Positions 1 to 6,324 of a DNA stretch of 11,404 bases are shown here, piece by piece (position 1 is the stretch's first letter; every line of letters starts with the position of its first letter). Under the pieces are notes generated by a model. That model had not been told where the DNA came from and made no database searches. It saw only the letters and a list, made by a program, of their open reading frames with translations. Origin of the DNA: CAYHXN01 sp964360605 (GTDB lineage Bacteria > Patescibacteriota > Minisyncoccia > UBA6257 > WO2-44-18); assembly GCA_964360605.1 (NCBI GenBank), contig CAYHXN010000016.1, positions 1-11,404 of the forward strand. The letters are read 5' to 3'. The translations under genes were made by a program, and so were the position numbers.

Positions 1-357
1 AGTGTCTTGTCGGCTATTTGAAAATCTAAAATAAGGATAAGTGACATTTGGATGATTTAACACCCAATAAGTCATATTTAAATATTCATAAATCCCAACT
101 CCTTCAGAGGAAGTAATATTTTCTATAGCAGTTCCATAAAAATTCTCTGCTACATCTCCATCATATCCTGAAAATTGACCAATCATTCTACCTTGAACAG
201 CATCTATTGAAGCAAAATCACTTGGATAATGAATTGCAGTATATAAAGAACCACCAGCACCTAGAGAACCACCGACGCTAAATACTTGTGTTTTGTCTAT
301 GTAATTTGAAAAGTTAGTATCAGAGAAATTAGAATATCTTTCCATCCAATGAAGAAC
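1..357 (-). CDS. alpha/beta-hydrolase fragment (partial, both ends missing)
   Basis: The minus strand is open from about 357 to base 1 with no stop; the frame runs off the window edge. An in-frame ATG exists at 366-364, but it lies at the pth junction and is probably not the true start. The readable peptide contains FSVGGSLGAGGSLY followed by a YPSDFASIDAVQG stretch. This matches the nucleophile elbow (G-x-S-x-G, here GGSLG with the Ser as nucleophile) and following helix of alpha/beta hydrolases, esterase or S9-peptidase-like. The acid and His of the triad would lie beyond base 1. The stretch is clearly more AT-rich, with different codon use from the rest of the window, and is N/T/S-rich as in secreted or archaeal proteins. 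It abuts a truncated pth, so it may be foreign DNA or an assembly chimera. Substrate unknown. Confidence 0.55.
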
Positions 358-694
358 AAAAATCATTGGTTTTTAAAGTCGTTTGAACGCTTTCAACGCC
401 GTGGTGGCCGGCGGCGCCGCGGCCGAATTGAAGTTTATACGCGCCTAGCGGAAGGTCGCTATCGTCATGAGCAATCAATAATTCTTCAGATTTGATGTTG
501 TGTTTTTTGAGCGAAGTTTTGACGAATTTGCCGGATTCATTCATGTAGACGTCAGAATTTAGAATATAGAATATAGAATTTAGGGATTTAAAATAATTAA
601 CAAAAAGATGCCCGACATTATGATAGGTGCTTTGGTATTCCGGGCCGGGATTGCCGAGACCGATAATGAGACGTATACTTGACAAATTCTGCAT
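329..694 (-). CDS. pth: peptidyl-tRNA hydrolase, 3' end replaced (truncated)
   Basis: Pth cleaves the ester bond of peptidyl-tRNAs released from stalled ribosomes. The family signature is clear with the start at ATG 694-692 (MQNLSSIRLIIGLGNPGPEY): GLGNPG at residues 12-17, catalytic His in YHNVGHLF (H25), VYMNESG (N52), HDDSDLPLG with the conserved Asp near 77-78, and GRGAAGHHGVESV. The usual GHNG is GHHG here. The region between HNVGHLF and MNESG is only about 20 residues, much shorter than in classical Pth, and is partly encoded by a 7-bp repeat array. After LKTNDF, where relatives continue with WRLRIG, the frame enters unrelated sequence and stops after nine more codons, so the last third of the family is missing. 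The longer upstream frame to 730 crosses this gene's own promoter; the ATG at 694 sits 7 nt after a TATTAT -10 and is preferred. Transcribed divergently from the gene at 789. Confidence 0.8.
   Translation of the reverse strand: MQNLSSIRLIIGLGNPGPEYQSTYHNVGHLFVNYFKSLNSIFYILNSDVYMNESGKFVKTSLKKHNIKSEELLIAHDDSDLPLGAYKLQFGRGAAGHHGVESVQTTLKTNDFCSSLDGKIF
554..581. repeat. 4 x 7-bp array inside pth
   Basis: Four adjacent heptamers read AGAATTT, AGAATAT, AGAATAT, AGAATTT on the plus strand. On the minus strand they encode the NSIFYILNS segment of Pth, exactly where the protein is shorter and more divergent than usual. The same period and AAT-centred unit recur at 5008-5082 and 8405-8432. Confidence 0.75.
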
Positions 695-706
695 ATTTGA
701 TATAAT
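679..706 (+). promoter_or_regulatory. consensus promoter of the 789 gene
   Basis: TTGACA at 679-684, a 16-bp spacer and TATAAT at 701-706: perfect hexamers. The predicted start near 713 gives a leader of about 75 nt to the ATG at 789. The leader can form a CGGC-TAGT-GCCG hairpin (741-752), with possible outer pairing of GCGG (735-738) and CCGC (767-770). The -35 lies inside the first codons of pth, and the -10 is superimposed on the pth -10 of the other strand. Confidence 0.75.
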
Positions 707-730
707 ATCACCAGTTCCTAAATAAGGCAA
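702..730 (-). promoter_or_regulatory. promoter of pth, predicted leaderless
   Basis: On the minus strand: TTGCCT (730-725), 17-bp spacer, TATTAT (707-702), 7 nt, then ATG at 694. The transcription start should fall on or beside the start codon. It overlaps the divergent TATAAT of the 789 gene by five bases, so only one polymerase can occupy the site at a time. Confidence 0.6.
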
Positions 731-788
731 GCCCGCGGTTCGGCTAGTGCCGGATTAAAGGGTGCGCCGCATTGAAAAGGAGCTGACT

Positions 789-1436
789 ATGTCAAAAGAC
801 ATGCTCGGCGAAGCGCTCCGCAATGTTTGCGGACCGCTGATGGATTTTAACCAGAAGCTGGCCGGCCCGGATGGTATCCAATGGCTGGAGGCCTTCAAGC
901 GGTTTCTCCGCAAGGAGAATCCGTGGGCTGTCTGTTCATTCCCCACTTGGAAAACCATCAAACTCGGCACCGGCCTCAAAACCGCTGACGACTTCCGTCG
1001 TGCCTTCAAGGCAGACGGATTAAGAATCAGCGACTGGGCCAACGATCTCCTTAACAAACAAGCGTTCAAACCGGCTGACAAAGAAACAGAGGTTGACCTG
1101 GTGGTTGTCTCTGTCGCCGAACTCGGTTTTCCCCAAGGAGCCACCAGACAAGAGATCTATAACCGCGCCCAAAAACTCGGTCTAGACCTCTGTCCCCCTG
1201 AAGTTGGTCCCCAACTGCGTTTGCAGTACAAGGAGCGACCGATGAGAGAAGGGCTCCTTGTCGGAATGGAACCGATTACCGACTCGGATGGCTTTCCCTA
1301 CGTGTTTCGTGTGGTTCGCGTTGGAGACGACCTTTGGCTGAGCAGGGACTATGGCTACGCTGGCCGCTTCTGGGGTGGCAATGGTCGTTGGGTGTTTCTG
1401 CGTCGCAAGTCGGATACCTGGTCTTTTGGCACCTAG
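789..1436 (+). CDS. conserved hypothetical protein, 215 aa, single-gene cassette
   Basis: The start is ATG 789: AAGGAG at 777-782 is spaced 6 nt from it, whereas the GTG at 762 lies upstream of that SD. Product MSKDMLGEALRNVCGPL... The protein is soluble, with no signal peptide or membrane segment. I see an N-terminal helical part (residues ~1-95, with FKRFLRKENPWAVCSFPTW and an ADDFRRAFKADGLRISDWAND stretch), a middle part with VDLVVVSVAELGF, then PPEVGPQLRLQY and GMEPITDSDGFPYVF, and a Trp/Gly-rich tail (LWLSRDYG, RFWGGNGRWVFLRRK). I recall similar hypothetical proteins from Patescibacteria but know of no assigned function, and no catalytic motif is evident. The gene is markedly GC-richer than its neighbours, has a perfect-consensus promoter, an SD and its own terminator, and so stands as an independent transcription unit between pth and lepB. 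Confidence 0.8.
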   Translation: MSKDMLGEALRNVCGPLMDFNQKLAGPDGIQWLEAFKRFLRKENPWAVCSFPTWKTIKLGTGLKTADDFRRAFKADGLRISDWANDLLNKQAFKPADKETEVDLVVVSVAELGFPQGATRQEIYNRAQKLGLDLCPPEVGPQLRLQYKERPMREGLLVGMEPITDSDGFPYVFRVVRVGDDLWLSRDYGYAGRFWGGNGRWVFLRRKSDTWSFGT

Positions 1437-1445
1437 ATCCCTAAT

Positions 1446-1478
1446 CCCTTGCGTAGCATAGCTACGCAAGGGGTTTTT
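1446..1478 (+). terminator. intrinsic terminator after the 789 gene
   Basis: A 12-bp perfect stem (CCCTTGCGTAGC with GCTACGCAAGGG) with a 3-nt ATA loop, followed by GTTTTT. It begins 10 bases past the stop codon. Confidence 0.85.
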
Positions 1479-1487
1479 AATTACCAG

Positions 1488-1512
1488 AAAACCCCACAGT
1501 GGGTGGGGTTTT
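1488..1512. terminator. second terminator-like hairpin
   Basis: AAAACCCCAC pairs perfectly with GTGGGGTTTT around a 5-nt loop. Stem ends in A-runs and T-runs, so it could act in both directions. It lies just behind the first terminator as a tandem backup. Confidence 0.5.
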
Positions 1513-1549
1513 ACCAGGTGTTGTAAGTAGTGTCATCAGCGGTTGATTG

Positions 1550-1585
1550 TGTACCATTATCTCGCCACGGCGAGATAATGGTACA
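1550..1585. repeat. perfect 17-bp inverted repeat
   Basis: TGTACCATTATCTCGCC (1550-1566) and its exact reverse complement (1569-1585) are separated by 2 bases. There is no T-run, so it is unlikely to be a terminator. The arms begin TG and end CA, as many insertion-sequence ends do. It is nested at the left side of a wider inverted repeat: ACAAGTAAAA at 1583-1592 against TTTTACTTGT at 1639-1648. Confidence 0.8.
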
Positions 1586-1644
1586 AGTAAAAGGCATGTA
1601 AAAATTCATGTAAAAACGTTGGGGGTGTGGACGTTCCATTTTAC

Positions 1645-1673
1645 TTGTCCGCTGAATTTAAATAACTTATAAT
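1645..1673 (+). promoter_or_regulatory. promoter of the lepB-hisS-HIT group
   Basis: TTGTCC (1645-1650), 17-bp spacer, TATAAT (1668-1673). Predicted start near 1680 gives a leader of about 30 nt without SD. The -35 overlaps the right arm of the 1583-1648 inverted repeat, so a protein or structure on that repeat could affect it. Confidence 0.65.
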
Positions 1674-1711
1674 TGTTTGTATATTTGTACTAATTTGTAT
1701 TTTGTAATTTT

Positions 1712-2245
1712 ATGAAAGCTTTCTGGCTAACAATTAAAGAAGTTTTGGAGGTAGTAGCGATTGCCTTAGTAACGGTATTCATTATTCGTCACTTTTTAGT
1801 CCAGCCGTTTTTAGTGAGTGGCGCAAGTATGGAGCCGAATTTTTCTGACGGCAACTATCTTTTAATTGATGAAATTACTTATCGTTTCCGAGAGCCGGAG
1901 CGGGGAGAGGTGATTGTTTTCCGTTATCCCAATAATCCCGCTACTTATTTCATCAAAAGGATTGTCGGTTTGCCCGGGGAAACGGTAGAATTGAAGGACG
2001 GAAAGATTTTTGCCAACGGGGAATTTATTGAAGAAGATTATCTGCCCGATTCGCTGCAAAGCCGAGATAATCTTTCCACAAAACTCAAAGCGGACGAATA
2101 CTTCGTCGTCGGCGACAATCGTTCGCACAGCTTTGATTCCCGAAACTGGGGTCCGGTGAACCGAGACAAAATCATCGGAGTTGCGCGTTTGCGAGTCTTC
2201 CCTTTTAATAAATTAGAGTATTTCCAATATGCCCAAGAACAATAA
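1712..2245 (+). CDS. lepB: signal peptidase I
   Basis: Membrane serine protease (S26 family) that removes signal peptides from proteins exported by Sec. One N-terminal membrane helix is visible (about residues 10-31, EVVAIALVTVFIIRHFLVQPF), followed by the catalytic Ser in SGASMEP (S39), the box around RGEVIVF, the Lys general base in YFIKRIVGLPGE (K82) and the GDNRSHSFDSR box (134-144). At 177 aa it is a full-length minimal form with a single anchor, as in Gram-positive-type SipS enzymes. The ATG at 1712 has no SD; it follows the strong promoter at 1645-1673. Its last 17 bases overlap the start of hisS in another frame, which suggests co-transcription and translational coupling. Confidence 0.95.
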   Translation: MKAFWLTIKEVLEVVAIALVTVFIIRHFLVQPFLVSGASMEPNFSDGNYLLIDEITYRFREPERGEVIVFRYPNNPATYFIKRIVGLPGETVELKDGKIFANGEFIEEDYLPDSLQSRDNLSTKLKADEYFVVGDNRSHSFDSRNWGPVNRDKIIGVARLRVFPFNKLEYFQYAQEQ

Positions 2246-3506
2246 AAACATTATTCAGTCTCCAAAAGGGATGCACGATATTCTTCCGCCGGACCAGCCG
2301 GTTTGGGAGAAAATAAGAAAAGTAGTCGCCGAAGTGGCGGACTCTTATAATTTTTGGCGAATTGACACGCCGATCGTTGAAGACGCCGATCTTTTTGAGC
2401 GGCCGCTCGGTGAGACCAGCGATGTCGTGGAAAAACAAATGTTTTTTGTAAAATCCAAAGGCGATGACCGGTTGGTTTTGCGTCCGGAAGGGACGGCACC
2501 GATTGTCCGTTCTTACATTCAAAACGGGCTTAGCCATCTCGGCCAGCCGCTTAAGCTTTATTACGAAGGGCCGATGTTCCGCTATGAACAGCCGCAATCC
2601 GGGCGGTTTCGCCAGTTTCATCAAGCCGGTTTTGAAGTCATCAGCACTGACGATGACTCGGTTTATGATGCCCAAGTGATTTTGGCTTGCTTGCGAGTAC
2701 TAGATGGTTTGAAAATTAAAGACTTAAGTTTGCAGATTAACACTATTGGTTGCAAGACTTGCCGTCCGGTTTATCGCAAAGAATTAACCGATTTTTATAA
2801 AAATAAAATTAAAGATCTTTGCGCTGATTGTCAGCGGCGCTTGAAGACTAACCCTTTACGTTTATTGGATTGCAAAAACGAAAAGTGTTCCGAAATTCGG
2901 AAAGACGCGCCGGCAATTCTGGATAACATTTGCAGTTATTGCCGCAAGCATTTCCGGGCGGTTCTAGAATTTTTGGATGAGTTGAAGATTCCTTATATGC
3001 TGAATAACCATTTAGTTCGGGGTTTTGATTATTATACCCGCACCGTTTTTGAGATTTTTACCGAGGGCTTTGATTTCGCTCTTGGCGCTGGCGGGCGCTA
3101 CGATTACTTATTGGAGTTGTTGGGCGGACGACCTACTCCAGCCGTTGGCGGAAGTCTTGGTTTGGAAAGAATAGTGGAAGTAATAAAGAATCGGGCGATT
3201 AATATCGGCGGCAAGAAAAAAACAAAAGTATTTTTTGTTTATATCGGCGACGTCGCTAAAAAACGCGGATTATCTATTATTGAAAGTCTTTTGAAAACGG
3301 GAATTGATGTTCAGGAGTCACTGGGTAAAGAGTCTTTAAAAGCTCAATTGCGTAACGCGGATAAAGCAGAGTCGCCGCTGGCTTTAATTTTTGGTCAAAA
3401 AGAGGCCTTTGAAGAAAATATTATCCTTCGCGACATGAAAACCGGAGCGCAGGAAACGGTATCGCTAAAAAGAGTGGCCGAAGTAATCAAGAGGAAGATG
3501 AAATAA
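2229..3506 (+). CDS. hisS: histidyl-tRNA synthetase
   Basis: Class II aminoacyl-tRNA synthetase that charges tRNA-His. Visible in order: KGMHDILPPD near the N-terminus (13-22), motif 1 region with ERPLGETSDVVEKQMF (57-72), LRPEGTAPIVR (84-94), motif 2 FRYEQPQSGRFRQFHQ (117-132), the His-specific RGFDYYTRT (264-272), LGAGGRYDYL (285-294) and motif 3 AVGGSLGLERI (305-315), then the anticodon-binding domain from ~332. The insertion domain has four Cys pairs (C175/C178, C198/C201, C215/C220, C235/C238), suggesting bound zinc. At 425 aa it is normal length. The start ATG 2229 lies inside the end of lepB without SD; an internal ATG at 2271 would remove residues 1-14 and is less likely. Confidence 0.96.
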   Translation: MPKNNKNIIQSPKGMHDILPPDQPVWEKIRKVVAEVADSYNFWRIDTPIVEDADLFERPLGETSDVVEKQMFFVKSKGDDRLVLRPEGTAPIVRSYIQNGLSHLGQPLKLYYEGPMFRYEQPQSGRFRQFHQAGFEVISTDDDSVYDAQVILACLRVLDGLKIKDLSLQINTIGCKTCRPVYRKELTDFYKNKIKDLCADCQRRLKTNPLRLLDCKNEKCSEIRKDAPAILDNICSYCRKHFRAVLEFLDELKIPYMLNNHLVRGFDYYTRTVFEIFTEGFDFALGAGGRYDYLLELLGGRPTPAVGGSLGLERIVEVIKNRAINIGGKKKTKVFFVYIGDVAKKRGLSIIESLLKTGIDVQESLGKESLKAQLRNADKAESPLALIFGQKEAFEENIILRDMKTGAQETVSLKRVAEVIKRKMK

Positions 3507-3863
3507 ATGCCAAACTGTATATTTTGTAATATAGCTAAAAAGGAAGTTCCGGCGGAAATTATTCTGGAAAACGACCAGCTAGTTGCTTTTAAAGATATTA
3601 AACCCTCGGCACCGGTACATTATTTAATTGTGCCCAAAGAGCATATTCAGTCCATTGCTCATTTGGAAGGCAATCACAAAGAAGTGTTGACCGGCCTTAT
3701 TTACACCGCCAAGGACTTGGCGGCTAAGCTGGGCTTGAAAGGCTATAGATTGGTTTTTAACGTCGGCAAAGAAGGCGGGCAGGTAATTGACCACCTGCAT
3801 TTACATCTTTTGGGCGGATGGAGAAATAACGGCGGTGAGCATTTGCCGCACCCCGGATTATAG
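3507..3863 (+). CDS. HIT family (HINT-type) nucleotide-binding hydrolase
   Basis: Histidine-triad protein of the HINT branch; relatives hydrolyse adenosine 5'-phosphoramidates or aminoacyl-adenylates. Evidence: N-terminal CIFCNIAKKEVPAEI with a CxxC pair (C4, C7), the DIKPSAPVHYLIVPKEHI strand-helix, and the triad DHLHLHLLGG (H96, H98, H100; the middle His is the nucleophile in the family). Length 118 aa is typical. The ATG follows the hisS stop directly (TAA then ATG), so it is co-transcribed and probably read by re-initiating ribosomes. Next to a synthetase, a role in removing stray aminoacyl-adenylate is plausible but is inference. Confidence 0.93.
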   Translation: MPNCIFCNIAKKEVPAEIILENDQLVAFKDIKPSAPVHYLIVPKEHIQSIAHLEGNHKEVLTGLIYTAKDLAAKLGLKGYRLVFNVGKEGGQVIDHLHLHLLGGWRNNGGEHLPHPGL

Positions 3864-3865
3864 TA

Positions 3866-3894
3866 TTGCCATAACATCAGTTTTAGATTATTAT
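3866..3894 (+). promoter_or_regulatory. promoter of rpsU, predicted leaderless
   Basis: TTGCCA (3866-3871), 17-bp spacer, TATTAT (3889-3894), then 7 nt to the ATG at 3902. Each hexamer is one base off consensus. The start site would coincide with the start codon. Layout is the same as that of pth. Confidence 0.65.
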
Positions 3895-3901
3895 ACCTGG
3901 T

Positions 3902-4117
3902 ATGCCATTAGAAATTCGTAAGAAGGAGGGAGAGTCGGCGAGCACGATGATTTATCGGTTCACCAAGCGCATGCAACACAGCGGTATTTTAAAAGAAGCC
4001 AAAAAGCGGCGTTTTTCTCAACGTCCGGTTAACCGCAATAAAAGGCGTCTTTCCGCTCTTCATCGTGAGGTTAAGAAAAAAGAGGTTGAAAAGATGCGAA
4101 AGCTCGGTTTAGTATAA
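3902..4117 (+). CDS. rpsU: small ribosomal subunit protein bS21
   Basis: Small basic 30S protein near the platform that influences start-site selection on mRNAs. The 71 aa show the family pattern: MPLEIRKKEGESASTMIYRFTKRMQHSGILKEAKKRRF, with the basic KKRRFSQRP segment, then a Lys/Arg-rich helical tail (NRNKRRLSALHREVKKKEVEKMRKLG). No SD is present; the start lies 7 nt after a -10 box. That is notable because bS21 lies by the anti-SD region of the ribosome. Its TAA stop overlaps the TATAAT proposed for yqeY. Confidence 0.93.
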   Translation: MPLEIRKKEGESASTMIYRFTKRMQHSGILKEAKKRRFSQRPVNRNKRRLSALHREVKKKEVEKMRKLGLV

Positions 4118-4118
4118 T
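4113..4118 (+). promoter_or_regulatory. -10 box before yqeY
   Basis: TATAAT formed across the rpsU stop codon, 7 nt before the yqeY ATG. No convincing -35 at 16-18 bp (TTGAAA at 4086-4091 is 21 bp away), so the call rests on the -10 and on the spacing shared with pth and rpsU. Confidence 0.4.
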
Positions 4119-4125
4119 TAATCTT

Positions 4126-4572
4126 ATGTCTTTACGGGAAAGACTCTCCGAAGACTTAAAAAGTTCCATGAAGGCTGGTCAAGCGGACAAAGTCGGTCTT
4201 TTGCGTTTAGTGACCAGCGCTTTAAGAAATGAAGAGATTAAAAAAGGTAAAGAATTAGGAGACGATGAGGTATTGAAAATTTTTGCCAGCGAAGCCAAAA
4301 AACGACAGGACTCCATTGAAGCGTTTCAAAAAGGCGGACGGCAAGATTTAGCGGATAAAGAAAAACACGAACTGGAACTGCTTCAACAATATCTTCCGAA
4401 GCAGATGAGCGAGGAAGAAGTAGAAAAGGCGGTAGAAAAGATATTGGCGACCCTTCGGCAGGCTCAGGGCGACGCTTCTTTTGGAAGCGTTATGAAAGCC
4501 GTAACGGCGGAATTAAAAGGCAAGGCGGATTCAAGGTTGATTAGTGAAATAGTTAAGAAGAAACTACGATAA
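4126..4572 (+). CDS. yqeY: GatB/YqeY domain protein
   Basis: Stand-alone homologue of the C-terminal domain of GatB, the tRNA-binding tail of the Asp/Glu-tRNA amidotransferase; exact role unknown. Family features: SLRERLSEDLKSSMKAGQADKVGLLRLVTSALRNEEIKKG (2-41), EAKKRQDSIEAFQKGGRQDLADKE (56-79), ELELLQQYLPKQMSEEEVE (82-100), and a C-terminal SVMKAVTAELKGKADSRLISEIVKK. Length 148 aa is typical. Residues 110-116 (LRQAQGD) are encoded by a CTTCGGCAGGCTCAGGGCG-type dispersed element (4453-4473) and replace the usual linker before the final helices. Eight bases separate it from rpsU; predicted leaderless, no SD. Confidence 0.92.
   Translation: MSLRERLSEDLKSSMKAGQADKVGLLRLVTSALRNEEIKKGKELGDDEVLKIFASEAKKRQDSIEAFQKGGRQDLADKEKHELELLQQYLPKQMSEEEVEKAVEKILATLRQAQGDASFGSVMKAVTAELKGKADSRLISEIVKKKLR
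4453..4473 (+). repeat. dispersed element coding LRQAQGD inside yqeY
   Basis: The CTTCGGCAGGCTCAGGGCG core resembles a short TTCGACAAGCTCAGGG-like sequence that I recall as common in Patescibacteria genomes, both intergenic and in genes. It sits in frame in the YqeY linker and is GC-richer than the flanks. Only one copy is present here, so the repeat status is from memory. Confidence 0.5.
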
Positions 4573-4591
4573 TATACTAATAAAGCACGAA

Positions 4592-4627
4592 TATACGAAG
4601 TCATATACCCGAACTGTACTCGTATAT
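4592..4627. repeat. short inverted repeat before ybeY
   Basis: The 67-bp yqeY-ybeY gap contains three CGAA motifs (4588, 4596, 4610) and an 8-bp inverted repeat, ATATACGA (4591-4598) with TCGTATAT (4620-4627). A TATATC at 4623-4628 might serve as a poor -10 for ybeY. No clear -35 and no T-run. Confidence 0.4.
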
Positions 4628-4639
4628 CGGTGAAGTTTT

Positions 4640-5029
4640 ATGAATAAAGTTATTGTTTCTGCTTTGAACCCTAAATTTAAAAAGCTAGAACGGCCACTCA
4701 AGCGGGCGGTTCTTTTTTTATTAAAGCATCACCCGTATCTTAAAAATAAAACAGTAGAAATTTGTTTAGTGGATTCTAAAACTATAAACAAAAATGTACT
4801 GGCTTTTCCCGCGCCGAAAAATTTTCTAAGACCAGACCTTAAAGGTCTAAAATCGCTTGGGGAAATATATTTAAACCCCGATTATATTCAAAAACACAGG
4901 GAAAATTTAGAATTTATGCTTATCCACGGGTTTCTCCACCTTTTGGGCTATGACCACAAAAAAAATAGTGATACAATGATTATGCAGAAGAAAGAATTAC
5001 GCTTGATGGAATTAGTAGTTAGGAAATAG
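4640..5029 (+). CDS. ybeY: endoribonuclease YbeY (UPF0054)
   Basis: Zinc metallo-endoribonuclease that acts in 16S rRNA 3'-end maturation and late 70S ribosome quality control. The signature is intact: HGFLHLLGYDH at residues 96-106, giving the three zinc ligands H96, H100 and H106. LGEIYLNPDYI (73-83) matches the strand that precedes it in the family. At 129 aa it is shorter than many homologues. Its last codons (ELVVRK and the TAG stop) are written by a 7-bp repeat array at 5008-5035. There is no SD. It lies between yqeY and ftsA, continuing the translation theme of the cluster. Confidence 0.92.
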   Translation: MNKVIVSALNPKFKKLERPLKRAVLFLLKHHPYLKNKTVEICLVDSKTINKNVLAFPAPKNFLRPDLKGLKSLGEIYLNPDYIQKHRENLEFMLIHGFLHLLGYDHKKNSDTMIMQKKELRLMELVVRK

Positions 5030-5082
5030 GAATTAGCATACCTTTGCCAATTCCTAATTTCCAATTCCCAATTCCCAATTTT
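5008..5082. repeat. paired inverted 7-bp arrays at ybeY end and ftsA start
   Basis: Left array 5008-5035: GGAATTA, GTAGTTA, GGAAATA, GGAATTA. Right array 5048-5082: CAATTCC, TAATTTC, CAATTCC, CAATTCC, CAATTTT. The right unit is nearly the reverse complement of the left, so 5022-5034 can pair with 5049-5062 with one bulge. The left array ends ybeY; the right runs into the first base of ftsA. Confidence 0.75.
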
Positions 5083-6310
5083 GGTGAATTACATAGTTGG
5101 CTTAGATATTGGTTCTCAAAACATAAAAACGGCAGTTGCCGAGGTTAAGCGTGACAATAAGCTTAATTTGATTCGGGTTTTTAGGACGCCCTGTCAAGGG
5201 ATACGCAAGGGCGTGGTAGATGATATCGCGGAAGTAACGCGTTCTTTAAATTTGGCATTGAATGAAGTTAAAAAAATTTCCAACCAAGGTGCCAAAAATA
5301 TTTTTGTCAGCGTAGGTAGTCATGATGTTCGCACTCAATCCTCTCGGGGCATTGTGGCGGTTTCTCGCGCTAATTATGAAATTTATCAAGACGACATTGA
5401 TCGCGCGGTAGAAGCGTCGCGAGCGGTAAATTTACCGCCGAACCGCTTGGTTTTACACGCTTTAACCCAAGAATATATCGTTGACGGCGTGGGTCAGCTT
5501 TCCAATCCGTTAGGAATGGTCGGCAATAAGTTAGAGGTAAACAGTTTAATCGTTGACGCCTTTTCTCCTAACGTCAAAAATATAACTAAATGCGTGGAGA
5601 TTGCCGGTGGCGTTATCAGTGGCGCGGTCTTTAGTCCCCTGGCTTGCAGCCGTTCAGTGCTTTCCAAGAATCAAAAAGAGTTGGGTGTAGTTGCGATTGA
5701 TATCGGGTTTAGTAAAACCGGTCTGGCTGTTTTTGAAGAAAATAAACTTTTACACGCGGCGGTTTTTCCGATTGGCGCCGGCAATGTTACTAATGATTTG
5801 GCGATTGGCATGAAAAGCTCCATCGCCATAGCGGAAATGGTTAAGCTGTCTTTTGGTTCGGCTCTTGCTAGAGAAGTGCCGTCTCGTGAAACTATTGATT
5901 TGCGCAAAATCGACCCCGCGGCGAGGGGAGCGGTCTCTCGGCGTTACATTTCCGAAATTATTGAAGTGCGGCTTGCCGAAGTCTTTGAGTTCGTTGATAA
6001 TGAATTAAAAAAGATTGGTCGCAGTCACAAGCTTCCCGCTGGCAGTGTAATCGTCGGCGGCGGTTCCAAGATACCCGGGTTAGTGGATTTAGCGAAGCAG
6101 GAACTCAAACTTTCCGCTCAAATCGGAGTGCCCGACGCTTCTCAATTTGATTTAACCGGTAGTAAGGAGTTATTGACTCAAATAGAAGATCCGGAATACG
6201 CTTGTGTATTGGGGCTGCTTCTTCTTGGTAATGACCAAGCGGAACCGGAGCGGCGATCTTCTTCTGGCGGCAACATTTTCAAACGAGCGCTCGGATATTT
6301 TCTACCGTAA
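5081..6310 (+). CDS. ftsA: cell division protein FtsA
   Basis: Actin-like ATPase that ties FtsZ filaments to the inner membrane and recruits the divisome. Visible: phosphate-1 loop VGLDIGSQNIKTAVAEV (6-22), the 1C subdomain region with NPLGMVGNKLEVNSLIVDAF (142-161), phosphate-2 VVAIDIGFSKTGLAVF (203-218), adenosine motif VIVGGGSKIPGL (323-334), and a C-terminal amphipathic helix NIFKRALGYFLP (398-409) after a Ser/Gly linker, the usual membrane-targeting sequence. 409 aa is full length. The start is TTG 5081 or the adjacent GTG 5084; both leave the family N-terminus intact and neither has an SD. The first codon lies in the last unit of a 7-bp repeat array. It is followed by ftsZ after 14 nt. 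Confidence 0.95.
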   Translation: MVNYIVGLDIGSQNIKTAVAEVKRDNKLNLIRVFRTPCQGIRKGVVDDIAEVTRSLNLALNEVKKISNQGAKNIFVSVGSHDVRTQSSRGIVAVSRANYEIYQDDIDRAVEASRAVNLPPNRLVLHALTQEYIVDGVGQLSNPLGMVGNKLEVNSLIVDAFSPNVKNITKCVEIAGGVISGAVFSPLACSRSVLSKNQKELGVVAIDIGFSKTGLAVFEENKLLHAAVFPIGAGNVTNDLAIGMKSSIAIAEMVKLSFGSALAREVPSRETIDLRKIDPAARGAVSRRYISEIIEVRLAEVFEFVDNELKKIGRSHKLPAGSVIVGGGSKIPGLVDLAKQELKLSAQIGVPDASQFDLTGSKELLTQIEDPEYACVLGLLLLGNDQAEPERRSSSGGNIFKRALGYFLP

Positions 6311-6324
6311 AATAATTAGCGAAT

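Noticed and set aside
755..1469. Minus-strand frames opposite the 789 gene
   Set aside because: No family signature and no SD; one crosses the terminator. They follow from the high GC of the plus-strand gene.
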